Positions 48,195 through 60,189 of a DNA stretch of 64,000 nucleotides are shown here, one piece after another; positions within the stretch are counted from its first letter, which is position 1, and every line of letters starts with the position of its first letter. Both the position numbers and the translations under genes were made by a program. The stretch lies in the NCBI RefSeq assembly GCF_910591885.1, contig NC_063271.1, forward strand, positions 10,471,001 through 10,535,000, given 5' to 3'. Source of the DNA: Bombus terrestris. Lineage: Eukaryota; Arthropoda; Insecta; Hymenoptera; Apidae. A model generated the notes under the pieces. That model was given only the letters and a program-made list of their open reading frames with translations. It was not told the origin of the DNA and did no database searches.

Positions 48195-49756
48195 ATTATT
48201 GGTAGCGTGAGTTAGTAGTAAGCAATTAATATTACGATCATGTTCTGGTAATTTAATTCCTGTGTTGGGGAATGACGAAGGATGATAAGAATAAGGGTGG
48301 ATAAGTAAAGAATGGAGAATTGTGAGATAGAAAGTAGTATGTTGGAATTTGATAAATGAGTATAAAATAGTAAAAAAATGGGATTAAAAAGATGAATCAA
48401 AGGATAGAGGATATTGTTAATGTTTGTTTTCTGATGTTTTATCGAAAGATCTTGAGAAAGCGAAGAATTGATTATCAAAAAGTGAATGCAATATAATCTT
48501 GAAGGAACGAAGGGGTAGTTGAAACACTTTGCAAAGTAGTTTCACATTTGATTTCAATTTTGTCTATACTTTGATAGTGGGAATATCCTAGACAGAAAGG
48601 AAAAGTTCTTTATATGTCGATATAAAGAATCTCTTCCTCTCTTTCATTTATAACATCTAACTATACCTACTTTAGACCTCTTGCATAAGAAAAAAGAAAA
48701 GAAAGAGAAGAGAATTTGAATACGATGATTTATTCCAAAGTTGATAGGGAGATGAATCGCCTTGAAATTTAAAATTCAATTTATACACAGGGGATGAAAT
48801 ATTTCTTTTATCGTATATTACCATTTACTATATATCACAATATCTTCGACCCTTGAATATTAAATAAAAGCTTTATACGAAGAATAAAAAGAGTATAATG
48901 TAAATGGAATGCTACAATTACTGTTATCCCTTAGAGTTAGAATAGAATAAAATGTGAATGGTAAAAAATAAAAAAACGTCGTGTAATTCTTTCTATTTCC
49001 AACGTTCGCTGTTACATTCGTTCTATATATATACACGCACACACGTTTTCGACTCTCTGGACAGCATGAAATATTAAGATAAATGTATTACGCTCGTCGA
49101 AGAGCGTCCTGAAAAATAGCGTGTCACTCTTCAGAAATAAATGAATATCTTAACCACGCCATCATCAATCTTATCGCTTATCGACCGGTTTATACGTGTA
49201 CCCACGTTCAGCCTAATACGTTTCAATTCCAACGTTGGACATTCCAGGAATCTCGAACAGAAATTCCTTCACTTATACATCATGTTACTTTTCAGAGCAC
49301 GTCTTTATAGAATTTTATAGAATTAACAGATGTAGAATACGTTTAATAGCTTCATCGAATTCTGACACTGGTAAGAATTATTTATTAATTGTAACAGGAA
49401 ATATATTACGAAATATATATAATTAACTGTAACAGGAAATATATTACGATGAGGTGAATATTTTTAAAAATATTTTTAGGAAGGATTATACGAAGGATTG
49501 GAAATCTTAGAATTTTCTCAAATACTCTCGTTGCTACGTGAATACTAATTCTATGTAGAATGATCAAATGATTCTACTTTGTTAAGAAAAATGAAGGCAA
49601 AAGGTAGTTTTACTTTTTAAAAAACGATATAACAGGATATCGAATTTATTAAGATTTAGATTCCAATTATCGATTACTAACGTTGATTCTCGAGTCTAGG
49701 TGCTGCCATTACTATTTATGCCATGTTTCTTCGATAAACAAAATTATGGAAATGAA
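48195..49756. other. No gene seen; AT-rich
   Basis: Only short frames. A small direct repeat (TAACAGGAAATATATTACGA) occurs twice at about 49395-49450. Nothing else is seen. Confidence 0.4.
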
Positions 49757-50157
49757 TTATTTATTTTCTGACAGTCGAACGTTAATTATATACCTCGGCA
49801 GAAAAATTGTGAAACTTATAAAAAAGTAGAGAATTGATATTACTTGCAACGATTAATTAAAAAAATCTGATAAAAATCATATTTATATCCGACACGCGAT
49901 TTCATTCGATTTATTCAGCGCACGCTCATTTATTTTGTTCAAAATTGGGCGTTAGTCATATATTTCGACAATGAAATAGTGGAACTGATAAAAAGATGAA
50001 GCGGATCTTTCGGTTCCTATCTCTTATATGTATATCTCACGTATCAATATTATTCCAATTTTACCATTTTCTTTTATAATAGTTCATTAAACAAATCTAG
50101 CAAAAATCACATTTATTTTCGACACCTGCTTTCGTTCCATTTATACAGCACACCTCA
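49757..50157 (+). repeat. Degenerate tandem duplication, two copies of ~170-225 bp
   Basis: Both copies start TTATTTT and have a GTTA.T.ATATA..TCG.CA block, GTGRAACTKATAAAAA, then AAATCT..AAAAATCA.ATTTA and finish TTTATWCAGC.CACSCTCA. The second copy carries about 50 extra bases in the middle. Confidence 0.7.
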
Positions 50158-50631
50158 TAATCCTCACCAACGATGCCCATTCACCGGCATTTCACGTCCA
50201 ATAACCCAACCAAATTCCCGAAAACATTGCGCGTTATCCTTCACCATGAACAACCACAATACACCACTGCACCATAAAGCGAATAATTTTGTACGGCCAC
50301 CATGGTCAGGCCGGTACGGTTTGACGATGGCCGTTTCTGTCGCGTTATTAAACTTTACTCTCGCCGCGGTTTTCGACGTGATCATTTAACACGCGCGTAG
50401 TACGAGCGTGCGCCATTTAACTGAAATTTTACGCCACGGGGACACTCTATCGCTTGGACAGTCGTTACACTGCCTGCATGCTCGTGGAATCGCGCTAATT
50501 GATTAATGGTCAACAGATGCGTATGCCGCATGCTAATTCGCCCTCTGATTCTCCAGGTCGTCTCCGTCGTTAAAGCTCTCGCAAAACTCGTCCAAAACTA
50601 ATCCCGTAAAATGACGTGAAATTAGGATGAC
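50158..50631. other. No gene seen; GC-richer segment
   Basis: A minus-strand 73-codon frame (50164-50385) has no supporting signals. Confidence 0.35.
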
Positions 50632-51640
50632 GGAGATAAAAGATTCGCAAATGTTCGATCCTCTTCGACACTCCTTTTAGCGAAATTTTGACAGATTTTC
50701 GAATTACGTCAATACGAATGACTGCAATACAAACCTAACTCGTGATACGTAATATTGAGTTGGCAACTAAGTGGTTGCGGATTTTGTCATTAGGTGGTAA
50801 TAATAAAATCCGCAATCACTTAGTTGCCAACCCAATAGAACGAGCGAGAGTGACGATAAAATATTTGCAAGTGCAATTTACTTCTTAAATTTTTAACGAC
50901 ATTTTGAGAAATTTCTCGCTACAGCACGAGCTTTGAATCGTATCAACACGAATGAACTTAAAGTATAGAAATATAATTTTCGATTTAGAATAATACAAAA
51001 GAGAGGTTGACGATAACAAATCTGCAACTGCGATTTGCGTTTAAATGTGATAACGATTTTTCAGTAAAACGTTACTTTATGAATCTTTAAGTCTTATCAA
51101 TACGAATGATCTTTAAGATCAGGACGTTCCAATAACTACAATTTAATCGATCGAATCGTTATTTACACTGTATAGTGGGAAAAAAAGCAAGAGGAACAAT
51201 AAAGGACTCGTAATTTTCTAGTTTTTTAACGAAGCTCTGTTCTGTTCTAAGTACGTTAACGAAGTTTTAACAAATCAAGTCTATTACAGCCCGTAAGTTG
51301 TATTGGTATAAACGATTTTATAAGATAGGCTGGCAAAATATCGTTTGCTAAACCTATGAATTCTCAAAGAAAAGTTGCTTCAATTTTGCATTTCTAGGTG
51401 AAGTTGATCTTATGAATGGGAATTAGTTCGTGCCACGGTAGGTTTTGTAGCGAATGTCGTTTCGAAGTTTGACTCGATTCTGCGTTACATGGATTAAGTT
51501 GATTTTATGAACGAAAGTTGTTTAATACCGTGCTAGGAAACAGTTTCATTATTTTGAACAGAATTATGACAAATTTGGTAGGATCAACTTGTACTTGGCC
51601 GAAGTTGATTTTGCTCCTATGAAATGAAAGTTGTTTCAAA
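50632..51640 (+). repeat. Degenerate tandem array, ~155-165-bp unit, interrupted by an 81-bp hairpin element
   Basis: Three units at about 50632-50753, 50845-51005 and 51006-51160 share GACGATAAAATATTTGCAA-like starts, a TTTTAACGACATTTTGA-like middle and an AATCGTATCAACACGAATGA-like end. More diverged sequence with AAGTTGATTTTATGAA-like motifs spaced about 95-105 bp continues to about 51640. The hairpin element at 50755-50835 sits between the first two units. Confidence 0.6.
50755..50835. mobile_element. 81-bp mariner-type hairpin miniature element, copy 2
   Basis: It begins TTGAGTTGGCAACTAAGTGG and ends TTAGTTGCCAACCCAA, with TA on both sides (50753-50754, 50836-50837). Length equals copy 1 at 33829-33909. 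The arms have a few mismatches, so this copy is older or unselected. Confidence 0.9.
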
Positions 51641-52257
51641 TTAAGATAAATATTGTTAAACGAATTTTTTAAATATCCCTTTGAATTATTATGTCCAATT
51701 TAATTCGGAGACAAAAAATACCTGTTGATAAAAGGATAAGATTGTTTTTTCTAAACAGGAGTAATTTTAAATTATAAAACAGGATAAATGGAAGTAGAAA
51801 ATAAATAAATAAATAGGAAAAAATTGGAATAGGATAAATTTCTTCACATTCTCTAGTGAAGTTAAGTTCCTTTTATGGCAAACGAAACTTTTAAATATAA
51901 ATAAATACATAAAGTCGTATAAAGCGTTATATATAATATTCCCAGTATATATCTCACGGTGTAGAATTATATATAATATCCTAATATAGACTTTGACGAG
52001 CTCTCGAGCGAAATTTATCGAATAAATGCGGGTAGTAAACGTATTTACCGCTCAAACATCGATACATCACCGACCAATCCGTTGGAACCTTCTATCCTAA
52101 TTAATCGCTTGGAAAGCCATTTCCGTCCGGTCTCCGACGCCCGCAAGAAACTCCCAAAATCCATCATAGCAAAACGTACACTGTTCCAAACTACTTGCCA
52201 CCCTATGATCCCAGCTTTTTGCTTCGTTCCCTAACCACCTGGTAATTCTTGTTACAG
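51641..52257. other. No gene seen; intron-like
   Basis: AT-rich to about 52010, then richer in GC towards the exon at 52258. The last 50 bases are pyrimidine-rich and end GTTACAG, forming the 3' splice site of that exon. Confidence 0.4.
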
Positions 52258-52347
52258 GAATGTTCCGAGAATGCGTTGAATTGATTGCGTTTCAAAGAGT
52301 TTCGGCTTTGGGAATGGACTCGACCGTGGCGGTACTCCTTCTCACCG
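52258..52347 (+). CDS. Likely coding exon starting a secreted or membrane protein
   Basis: A pyrimidine-rich stretch ends in TTCTTGTTACAG (AG at 52256-52257), and a textbook donor CACCG/GTGAGTGG follows at 52348. Between them only one frame is open. It contains an ATG at 52260 and a second in-frame ATG at 52314, and leaves one base (phase 1) at the donor. From the second ATG the peptide reads MDSTVAVLLLT, the usual start of a signal peptide cut by an intron. The first ATG would add 18 residues (MFRECVELIAFQRVSALG). So the exon probably carries the end of the 5' UTR and the translation start, with a UTR exon upstream; an internal exon is also possible. No downstream exon is seen within 11 kb, so the next intron is long. 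Family not recognised. Confidence 0.5.
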
Positions 52348-52789
52348 GTGAGTGGTCACTTTTTCAAATTTCATCGTTCAACTTATATTTCTTGTACATT
52401 GTGTTACTGTAAATCATGTAACTGATTTCTTACAATTGCGAGTTATAATTTATAGAAATTTATATAGTGTATATTGTACATTTTTTTAAATATTTATTTT
52501 CACATGTTATCTTTGGAATGCAGATTATTCGGTTATCTATATCGGTTCGATGTTTCCATTATTTTCAACGATATAAAATGATTTTATTTCCGGAAGTTGG
52601 ACTGGTATGTTGGAGTAGTATAATAGATATGTAAAAATACAATTTTCCAGTAATTTTCCAGAATCCTAGAATTTACTAAAAATTAGGAAACAATTCTTTG
52701 CCATATTTTATCCAGTGGAAGACAAATTCTTTAATTCATCTTACAAGAAAATATCCAAAAATAATATTTTATATTATAATCCGTATTCA
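52348..52789. other. Likely intron, AT-rich; no gene seen
   Basis: Starts with the donor GTGAGT. AT-rich and featureless to the next repeat. Confidence 0.4.
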
Positions 52790-53115
52790 TCATGTTACTT
52801 TGTCCAACAGAATCAAAATCCTTTGATTCGCCCTTCGCTATAAAATTCCAAAAAACGATATCTTCCGTATATTTAAGTTACAGTCAGTTGTCGATCAGTT
52901 ATCAACCAGTTATCAACGAATTATCAGCGATATATATAATTAACGAGTCATTAGGGATCCTATTTTACGACTTATATACTGTCTTAGCGAATTGGTTAAT
53001 ACGAGCGTCTTTGCGAACATTATCTGTATACTAATTTATCATTTTAAATATATTCGACGGTTTCAGCAACGAGCAATCTCGCAAATTAAACCTCACCGAC
53101 CAACCACCCTCTACA
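52790..53115 (+). mobile_element. LTR-like element, short family copy 3, 5' part diverged
   Basis: From AAGTTACAGTCAGTTGTCGA onwards this matches the 47781-48194 copy (reverse) and the 4106-4523 copy (direct), through TTTTAAATATATTCGACGGT to an end at CCTCTACA. The upstream 60-70 bases match only weakly and the TATA box is lost. The start is therefore uncertain. Confidence 0.55.
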
Positions 53116-53153
53116 CATAAACCTCTACAAATTGGTTCAGCTTCATCGTTATA

Positions 53154-53348
53154 TCAGGTTGTCCGGAAAGTGTCTTTCTTTCGCAAACGTGTTCTTTACA
53201 ACAGTGCACCTTCATACAAACGTGAAAGCAAGTCTGTGAAATGTTTATCTCAATAAAACAAAGTAATTTGACAAAATAATATAAAACAAAAAACGTTGTG
53301 CGTCTATTATTTCCTCATAAAAAGAAAGAAAGTTTTCGGGCAACCTAA
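53154..53348 (+). mobile_element. Mariner-type miniature element, ~200-bp family, copy 3
   Basis: Left end TCAGGTTGTCCGGAAAGTGT preceded by TA, right end AGTTTTCGGGCAACCTAA. It aligns with 35840-36042. It lies 38 bp from the end of the LTR-like copy at 53115. Confidence 0.8.
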
Positions 53349-53711
53349 TCAAAATTCTGTAATTGACCTTTCGACACAAACTCTTCAAAAATATTATTCT
53401 CTATGTGATCCATACTTCATTCAACAGAGTGAAAGCTTGTTAATCAAACTTGCAAAACAAAATCTCCGGAAATATATTTTTCTGTACACGTAATGACATG
53501 TCTTGTCTAATAATAGAATAAAAATCAACGTTCTGCAACAAAATTTTCCACCTGGGTAATTCCAAAAACTGTTCACCCCAACGAAGAGTACAGGTGAAAT
53601 GGTAGAATGGCCGATTGCCAAGGACAAAGGAGAATTGGCAGCGTTCTGGCGTGTCCAGTGTCTAGGCTTATTCTCGTTTCTGAACATAGTACGACCTCTG
53701 CCTCTCTACTT

Positions 53712-53750
<39 letters not shown>

Positions 53751-55399
53751 GCCTCGATAATAGCCACCAGCAGGGGGAAAGAAAAGGGTTTGTGTATCCT
53801 AGGGGACGCGTTGCCATGCTTGAACTGTGTCTAGATTAATGGACAGATAGCGTTCTTATTATATGGGAGCATCGTAAGACAATGACCTACCCAATCTGGC
53901 GATCTTTTTCAAAAGTGTATGGAGTAATTTGAATTCCATTTTACGTGGAGTACAAAGAAAACATTATATGAACGAGATTGTTTCTTTTGTATAGTTGACC
54001 GATTGGTTTATCGAGAAATTGATAATAGCGTAGATAAGACGAGTGATTGTGATTTGAGTTCCTCTTTCCGTTTAGAAAACGAGAGATTGCATTTTGAAGT
54101 GATACTCTGAATTTCATATCGCTTAAGATGCTAAATTTTAAAGCGAGGAAGTTTGTGTACGATGTTATCTAAAAGTATCCGAGGATAAAATATTTACGAA
54201 ATGTTTACAAAAGTTAATTATTATCGAGAAGTGATTAGGTATCCCAGGATAAAATGTTTATGAGATCTTTACAGTTGTTAATTATTATTAAAAAGTAACT
54301 ATGTTCAAATTGTCTAATCAGAATGTAATTTAATGTTGTATGACGAAAGCTGTTAAATTCACGTCTTTATAAGACCGATAAGAAACTTTATTATAGTACT
54401 TACATGCTAAACAATTAATTAATATTGTTTAACAGTTGGACGTTTGGAATTTTTAATAGAATATTGAATTTATAATTTCTTTTCTTGTAAGCAAATAAAA
54501 TCACAGTGGGCTAAATTACATATACAGAAGTCTATAATAATTTTCATTATTTAACTTTAATTAGTATAATTAGCATCCTATTATTATTGTACCATTATTC
54601 CAATTAATATTAATATACCGAAATAATGCAAACAATAAAATTAATTTCCGTATTGTATAAATGAATCCATCAACATATATTAGCAGAATTGAAATTTGTA
54701 ATTGACAAACCTGATAAAACCTGTTTATTATTTGAAATCGTTCGTTTCTCCACTTATCGTCTCTATATTGGATGATTCAAATATTCTTATTTGAAACGAC
54801 AGAAGAATATTACAAGCTGAAAGATCAACTATATTTCCTATATTTCTCTATTAATCGTAAGATTTATCAGAGTAGAATTAGAAAATTTGATGTTTTCTTT
54901 CTATCACGTTGGAAACATTTTCATGCTTACGTTGCCGTGCTGTGTAAGAACTAGGATTTTTAATGAAAATAAATACCTTGCTAGTCACTCGTTCGACCAG
55001 ATTATGATAATAATTTGAAAATCACGAGAGCCGTGGATGTAAATTAAGAGCGCACGGTGGATCATCATTTGCGTATTTTTAATTCCGGTATTGAGTTTTA
55101 TTTGCTCAACACGTTGTTTGTTACTCTACATTTTAATTAAGGACAGAGCTGGATGTTTGCGCTAGAAGCACGTGGCTTTCGATAAAGCTTCGTCACACGC
55201 ACTCTCTGAAAACATCCGCGGTTTTCATGCATTTGCGTTTTTAATCTCGAATAAAAATAACGCGTTTGATCGGCTCAACTTCGATTACGCGTCGATTGAG
55301 ATTTATCGTATTAAAGGAAATACGTATTCTTCTTTTTCCGTTTGTTATAGTTTCACTGCTGTTCTGCTATAAATGCGCGGTGTATCTTTAAAAAACCTT
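53349..55399. other. No gene seen; AT-rich with a dinucleotide repeat
   Basis: A (CT)n microsatellite lies at 53715-53742 with an interrupted continuation to about 53750. Frames crossing it are artefacts. The rest is AT-rich. Confidence 0.4.
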
Positions 55400-56165
55400 G
55401 TTCCTCAAAACGGATAGAGGAGGAATTTCCTGTATCAAGGAATCGTAAAATGTCGTGGATGATCGCAGACTAGTGTCACCTTATTCCAAATCAAACAGAA
55501 TCTCTGTAAAGAAGCTTTATCGCGAAAAACAGAAGAAAATTTTCCATCAAAGAATCGAAAGAAGATAAAACGCAAGTATCGAGAATGGTCGTAGACTAGT
55601 GATCTTCTTATTCAAATCACTATCCATTCAAACAATCCTATCTTCATCCACGAAACTCTCAATATTCAAATCACAATTCGCCGAACCAAATCAAATCCCT
55701 CTAAAGCATCTTCCTCTCTCAAATAGGGAGAGGTAAATCCTCTATCAAGAAATCGAAAAATGTCGTGATAGTGATCGTGATCGTATCCTAGTCACTTTCT
55801 TCCAAATCACCATCCACTCAATTATCTACCTGCATGTATGTAACTCGAAATATTCCAATCATAATGCGCATAGCGAAACATCCTCTTCGAAACAGAAAGA
55901 AAGGAAAAGAGACGAAAACTCTGTATCAAGGAATCGGAGAAGGTCGCGTATAAATATTAACTCTGCTCATTGCAAATCATCATCCGTTCAAACGTCGCTA
56001 TCTCCACGTACAAAACTCTCGATATTCAAACTAGAAATCCACACAACCAGAATTAACTTCCAATAAAGAACCTTCGTCTGCAACAACGTAGACAAGAAAG
56101 AGTCCTCCATGAAGGAATCGAAAGAAGATAAAACTAGAGCATAGTTTGGTCGTCTAGTCACCTAC
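55400..56165 (+). repeat. Degenerate tandem array, ~180-200-bp unit, about 4.5 copies
   Basis: Recurring ordered motifs: TCTATCAAGGAATCGAAAAA, then TCGTAGACTAGTSAC, then CAAATCAYCATCCATTCAAA, then CTATCTTCA.GTACRAAACTCTCGATATTCAAA, with AATCG at 55441, 55553, 55751, 55932 and 56116. The first interval is short (112 bp), indicating a deletion; the others are 181-198 bp. Confidence 0.75.
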
Positions 56166-56753
56166 GATCGATACTTTGAACGCGGCGAACCATATTCCGA
56201 ATGTCCAGCATGCGACGGAAGGCGAGGGGGCCGGCTTAAGTTTGATTTGGCAAAGATCGACTCCTCCCGCGTGGCTGGTCTCTCTCTTCTTTCTTCTTTT
56301 TCTTTTTCTTTTTTTTTTTTTCTTGCGCCTACGATTCCCTTCCGGTGGAAGCGGTCCCGATGGCAAGGAGAAGAGGCAGGATCAGTCTGAGTGTGCGAAC
56401 GTCCATCGTATACAACGGCCGTTTTCTACGTGTGTCGAAAGAGAGAAAGAGAGAGAGAGAGAAAGGTGGGAGCGAACGAAAGAGAAGAGATCGATGCAAC
56501 GACCGAAGAGAGGAACCCGTAGGTTGAAAATAGAACAGGGGAAAGAGAGCAGGAGACAACGAGCTCGAGTAGGAGGATAGGCGAGAAGGGGTTGCAGAAG
56601 GGGTTGGTGGGGTGTGGAAAAAAGAGAAAGAAGTACGTTTGGTTTGGCAGCGGGCGGTGGGCGTCGAACTCGGGACATCGCGCGCGGATGACGAGTAATC
56701 GATCACGAGCACTGTGCCAACACTCCGGCCCGAACAGCTCAGTGATTCTCATT
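56166..56753. other. GC-rich island with polypyrimidine and purine tracts; tRNA-like motif
   Basis: A polypyrimidine run at about 56276-56322 and a (GA)n-like run at about 56440-56466 produce overlapping low-complexity frames on both strands, which I do not call. On the minus strand, 56733-56650 has A-box-like TGGCACAGTGC and B-box-like GAGTTCGACGCCC and is followed by a T6 run at 56618-56623. The T stem does not pair, so it is not a tRNA gene. Confidence 0.35.
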
Positions 56754-57520
56754 TTATGGTTTATCGATGCCGGCACGATGCAAGATTCGACGAATCTTGG
56801 AATGATGATTTGAGCGTCCAGGATATATTCTACTTTGGAATGTGTTTTCTCAAGACTTCGTTGGCTCTTTTGTCAGAGGAATTGCGAAGCAATAAGAAGA
56901 CACTTTAAAGCTTAGAAGCATAAAAATCTATCTACTTCTTGTTACTCTAGATGGTTAAAAAGATTAGAAAAAGTAACGATTTTGAGCTCGTTGTAACAAG
57001 TGTGGAATATAGTCTTGTAATCTATATATGTACATTGCATATGTATATTCGCTTCAAACTCGACACTTCATCGATGATATGATATTTATGACGGTTTATC
57101 GATGCCGTGAGGTCGCAGGATTAGACGAATCTTGGATTGATGGTTTGTATGTTCAGGGTATTTCAGAATGTGCCTTTTAAGATTTCTTTATATAAAAGAG
57201 CACTTGTATAAAGGAATTACAAAGGTATGGGAAGGCATTTGAAGTTTGTCTATCGATGTTTTGTACTATAGTAGATCGAAAAGATTGGGGAAGGTAATGA
57301 TTTCGAGTTAACTTGCTAGAATTTACTTTTACAAAATTAGAATTTAAACTTGTTACGACGGCTGAAATCTAACCCTGTAGTTTCTACATATATTTTTAGA
57401 TTCATTTCAAATTTGACAATTTGCAGCTTATCTTCATCTCGGAATTATAATTTGGGCGTTGATGGTATTCTACTTTGAAATGTGTTTTTTTGAGACTTCT
57501 TTGGCATCATGCCCGCTTGT
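56754..57520 (+). repeat. Degenerate tandem repeat, ~333-bp unit, 2.3 copies
   Basis: Copies start at about 56754, 57086 and 57421. The shared order is GGTTTATCGATGCCG, ACGAATCTTGGA.TGATG, a TTCTACTTTGRAATGTGTTT-like block, AAGACTTC.TTGGC, later AAAAGATT.G..AAAGTAA.GATTT.GAG and CTACATATATTT-like sequence. The third copy is cut off near 57520. Confidence 0.75.
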
Positions 57521-60189
57521 GCATGTTACACGACTGAACAACTGTAAAATTAATATTTTTCCCTGTCTGAATTGCAATAATATTTTACAATGTCTAACGT
57601 TGCAAAACGTTAATAACGAAAAACAGCTCGGTAAAACCCATTCTTCAGACAGCACTATGAAAAAGACACGCATACTCGTCTCAGGGATTTTAGGTTCTTG
57701 GGATCACATGTCACACTACGGCAATAATTCAAGCAACGTACGCGAGAGACTCGCGTTGAGAAGAGACGCTCTAGACAGGCCTATTGATTTCTGATCGAGG
57801 CAATCGTCGATGCCAACAAGCGTATCAGACCAGGTTTTTTCGCTCGTTCGTACAAAGTTTCGACGCAGCAACAGGGGTGGGATGGAAATTATCCATTAGA
57901 GGACAGCGGAGATAGGCCGCGTTGAAATATCGACGAGTAAACGACAGAAAACGACAGGGTAATACGACGACGATGACGACGACGATTTCAAACGGCCCTC
58001 GACATCGGTAAGAATCGAAGCCAAACGAATATTCTTCAAATATTTAAAAAAAACGATCGCAAAGAGCGTTGCTTTTATCAGTTAATTTTGGATGAACGGA
58101 AGTCAGCGAATCAGCCGAATCAGAAAATGCTGACGAATCGCTTGTTCGCTAATTATTACGGTGCACAAGTCGGTGTACGCCGTGGAGATTTTGCTTCTGC
58201 TTATTCCTCTTAATCTGCATGATGGTAACGAAGAGCTCTGCAAAGTGGGATTTGTTGAGTAATTAATGGTAATAGGGTGGCTTCGTTCAGATGAGAATGA
58301 AGTGTTTGGATGAGTTTTTCCTAACTTTTCTGTACGTTCAGTAGCATTGAAAAATATTCACTTTATTTAAAAATTATAACATTTCAAATAACATTTAATT
58401 ACGATTAGCTAATGTTGTACTATTTGGTCGAGATTTGATTAGATGTTGAGTGGTTCGTTATTATAAAGCGTGAATTATAAAAAGTTAGGGTGAAATGTGT
58501 GATAGTGGAATTAAATCGAATTTGAAGTCGTTGGTAGTGTTTCAATTTGAATGTAAAATTATATAAATAAATATAAAAATATAAATGACGAAAATAGAAA
58601 GTTAGACGTCTTAAAGGAGGATAGTATAATATTACTGTAGCGATAGGTCGAGAAAGTAGTATTATACACGTAGAAAATTGAAACAAGAATTAAAGCGTAG
58701 GATTGAAGATAAGTGTGTCTGACCAAAGCCAGCCCTCTTCTCCTTCCGCTGTTTGTTCTGCCGGTATGGTTTAATCCAATTCCAACAGAAACTTGGCCCG
58801 CCTTACATCAATTTTCGAAGTATCACCGTAATATTTCTACAAAGATATTGCCAAAACTAATCAAGAACTTCAAATGAAAATCAAATTTAACTAGGTAATT
58901 ACTTAATTTACATTATACTTGCGATGTTATACTTAATTACAAATCAGTAGGAAATTAAAAAATCAGAAATAATATACCGTAATCAGTTTGTAAAGTGAGA
59001 AGTTTTCTAATTAACGCCTTCTGTTTCGACGTAACATTTCATAATAAATAATATCTATGTATAGTTTGTTGCGACGTTATTCATAAAAATTAGAATTTTT
59101 TTAATTACTTTTACATTGTGTATATTATTAGCAAAATAAGGGGATGAAAAGTTGGATGTCCAGGAAGTATTTTCTCGTAATGTTAATTATAGAAATCCAA
59201 CATTTTTGGATTATTTATAAATACTTAGAAATACTTTAGTAGAAAAATAAGAGAAGAAACAAATTAAACAAGTCCGAACATGCAAGAAATATTTTAATTA
59301 GAATTCTTTCTGCTAAAAGCGCTTGTTTCTTAATTAACAACGGTTTCATCTTCCCAAGAATTAGGATTTCGATAAGCTCGAATTAATGTTTGGAGGTCTG
59401 TTTCAGTAGAATCCACATCGAATAACTTGCCCGCATTAACAACTCTGTAACGAGCTGAATGAAGTATTAATTAATTTCTCGCAGTTAATTAACGAACAAT
59501 TAAGCTAAAGTACTAGAATTGATGCGAAGCACCAATAATTATAACACTTGCCGTTGCAAAACCAAACGAATAAAAAACCGTGCTTCATTCTACTTCAAGC
59601 ACGTAATTTTCATTCACAATGCTTTTTCCCAGCTTTCATTCAAATTAACGTTACGAGTTAAAAATGATGAAGGTATTAAAAATTCAATTTCGCGGCGGTT
59701 TTAATCAAAAGTTTGATCGAATTTATAAAGTAAATAATTGATTATAACAAAGATTATCATTGCCAATAAACGTCATACAGTTATATGTGCATGTAAAAAG
59801 GTGCAAATTTAATTCCACAGAATATTTTCATGGAATATAAATAATTTTAAAAGTTAATATTAATAAACGTATAATACTCTTTCGTAGATCATTTTTAAAC
59901 TCTATTATATTATCGATAAAAGTTCTGAAAGTTTTAATCTGTTTGAGTTGGGTTTGTGAGAAAGTAAAGAAATATGTGGGAAAGTTTTGTTCACGTGAAT
60001 TTTTAAATCAAGCGTCAGAGGATGACGCTTATGGCGAAGATAACTTGCGTCTGACCGTACGCAGACCTTCTCTCCTTAGACTGTTCATTCTTGCAATTAA
60101 TTGCTTCCTTATAATAAAACCTCTAATTTCTCCCATATACAGTTTCTCGCGATCGTATTCGAATACTTTTGGAAATCTTTCATAAATAT
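57521..60189. other. No gene seen; AT-rich
   Basis: A frame at 57459-57794 begins in the repeat. A small CGA/GATGAC-rich patch lies near 57965-57985. Otherwise only short frames. Confidence 0.4.

Noticed and set aside
56154..56776. Multiple long overlapping frames rich in Ser, Lys or Arg
   Set aside because: Produced by (GA)n and polypyrimidine tracts; no coding evidence.
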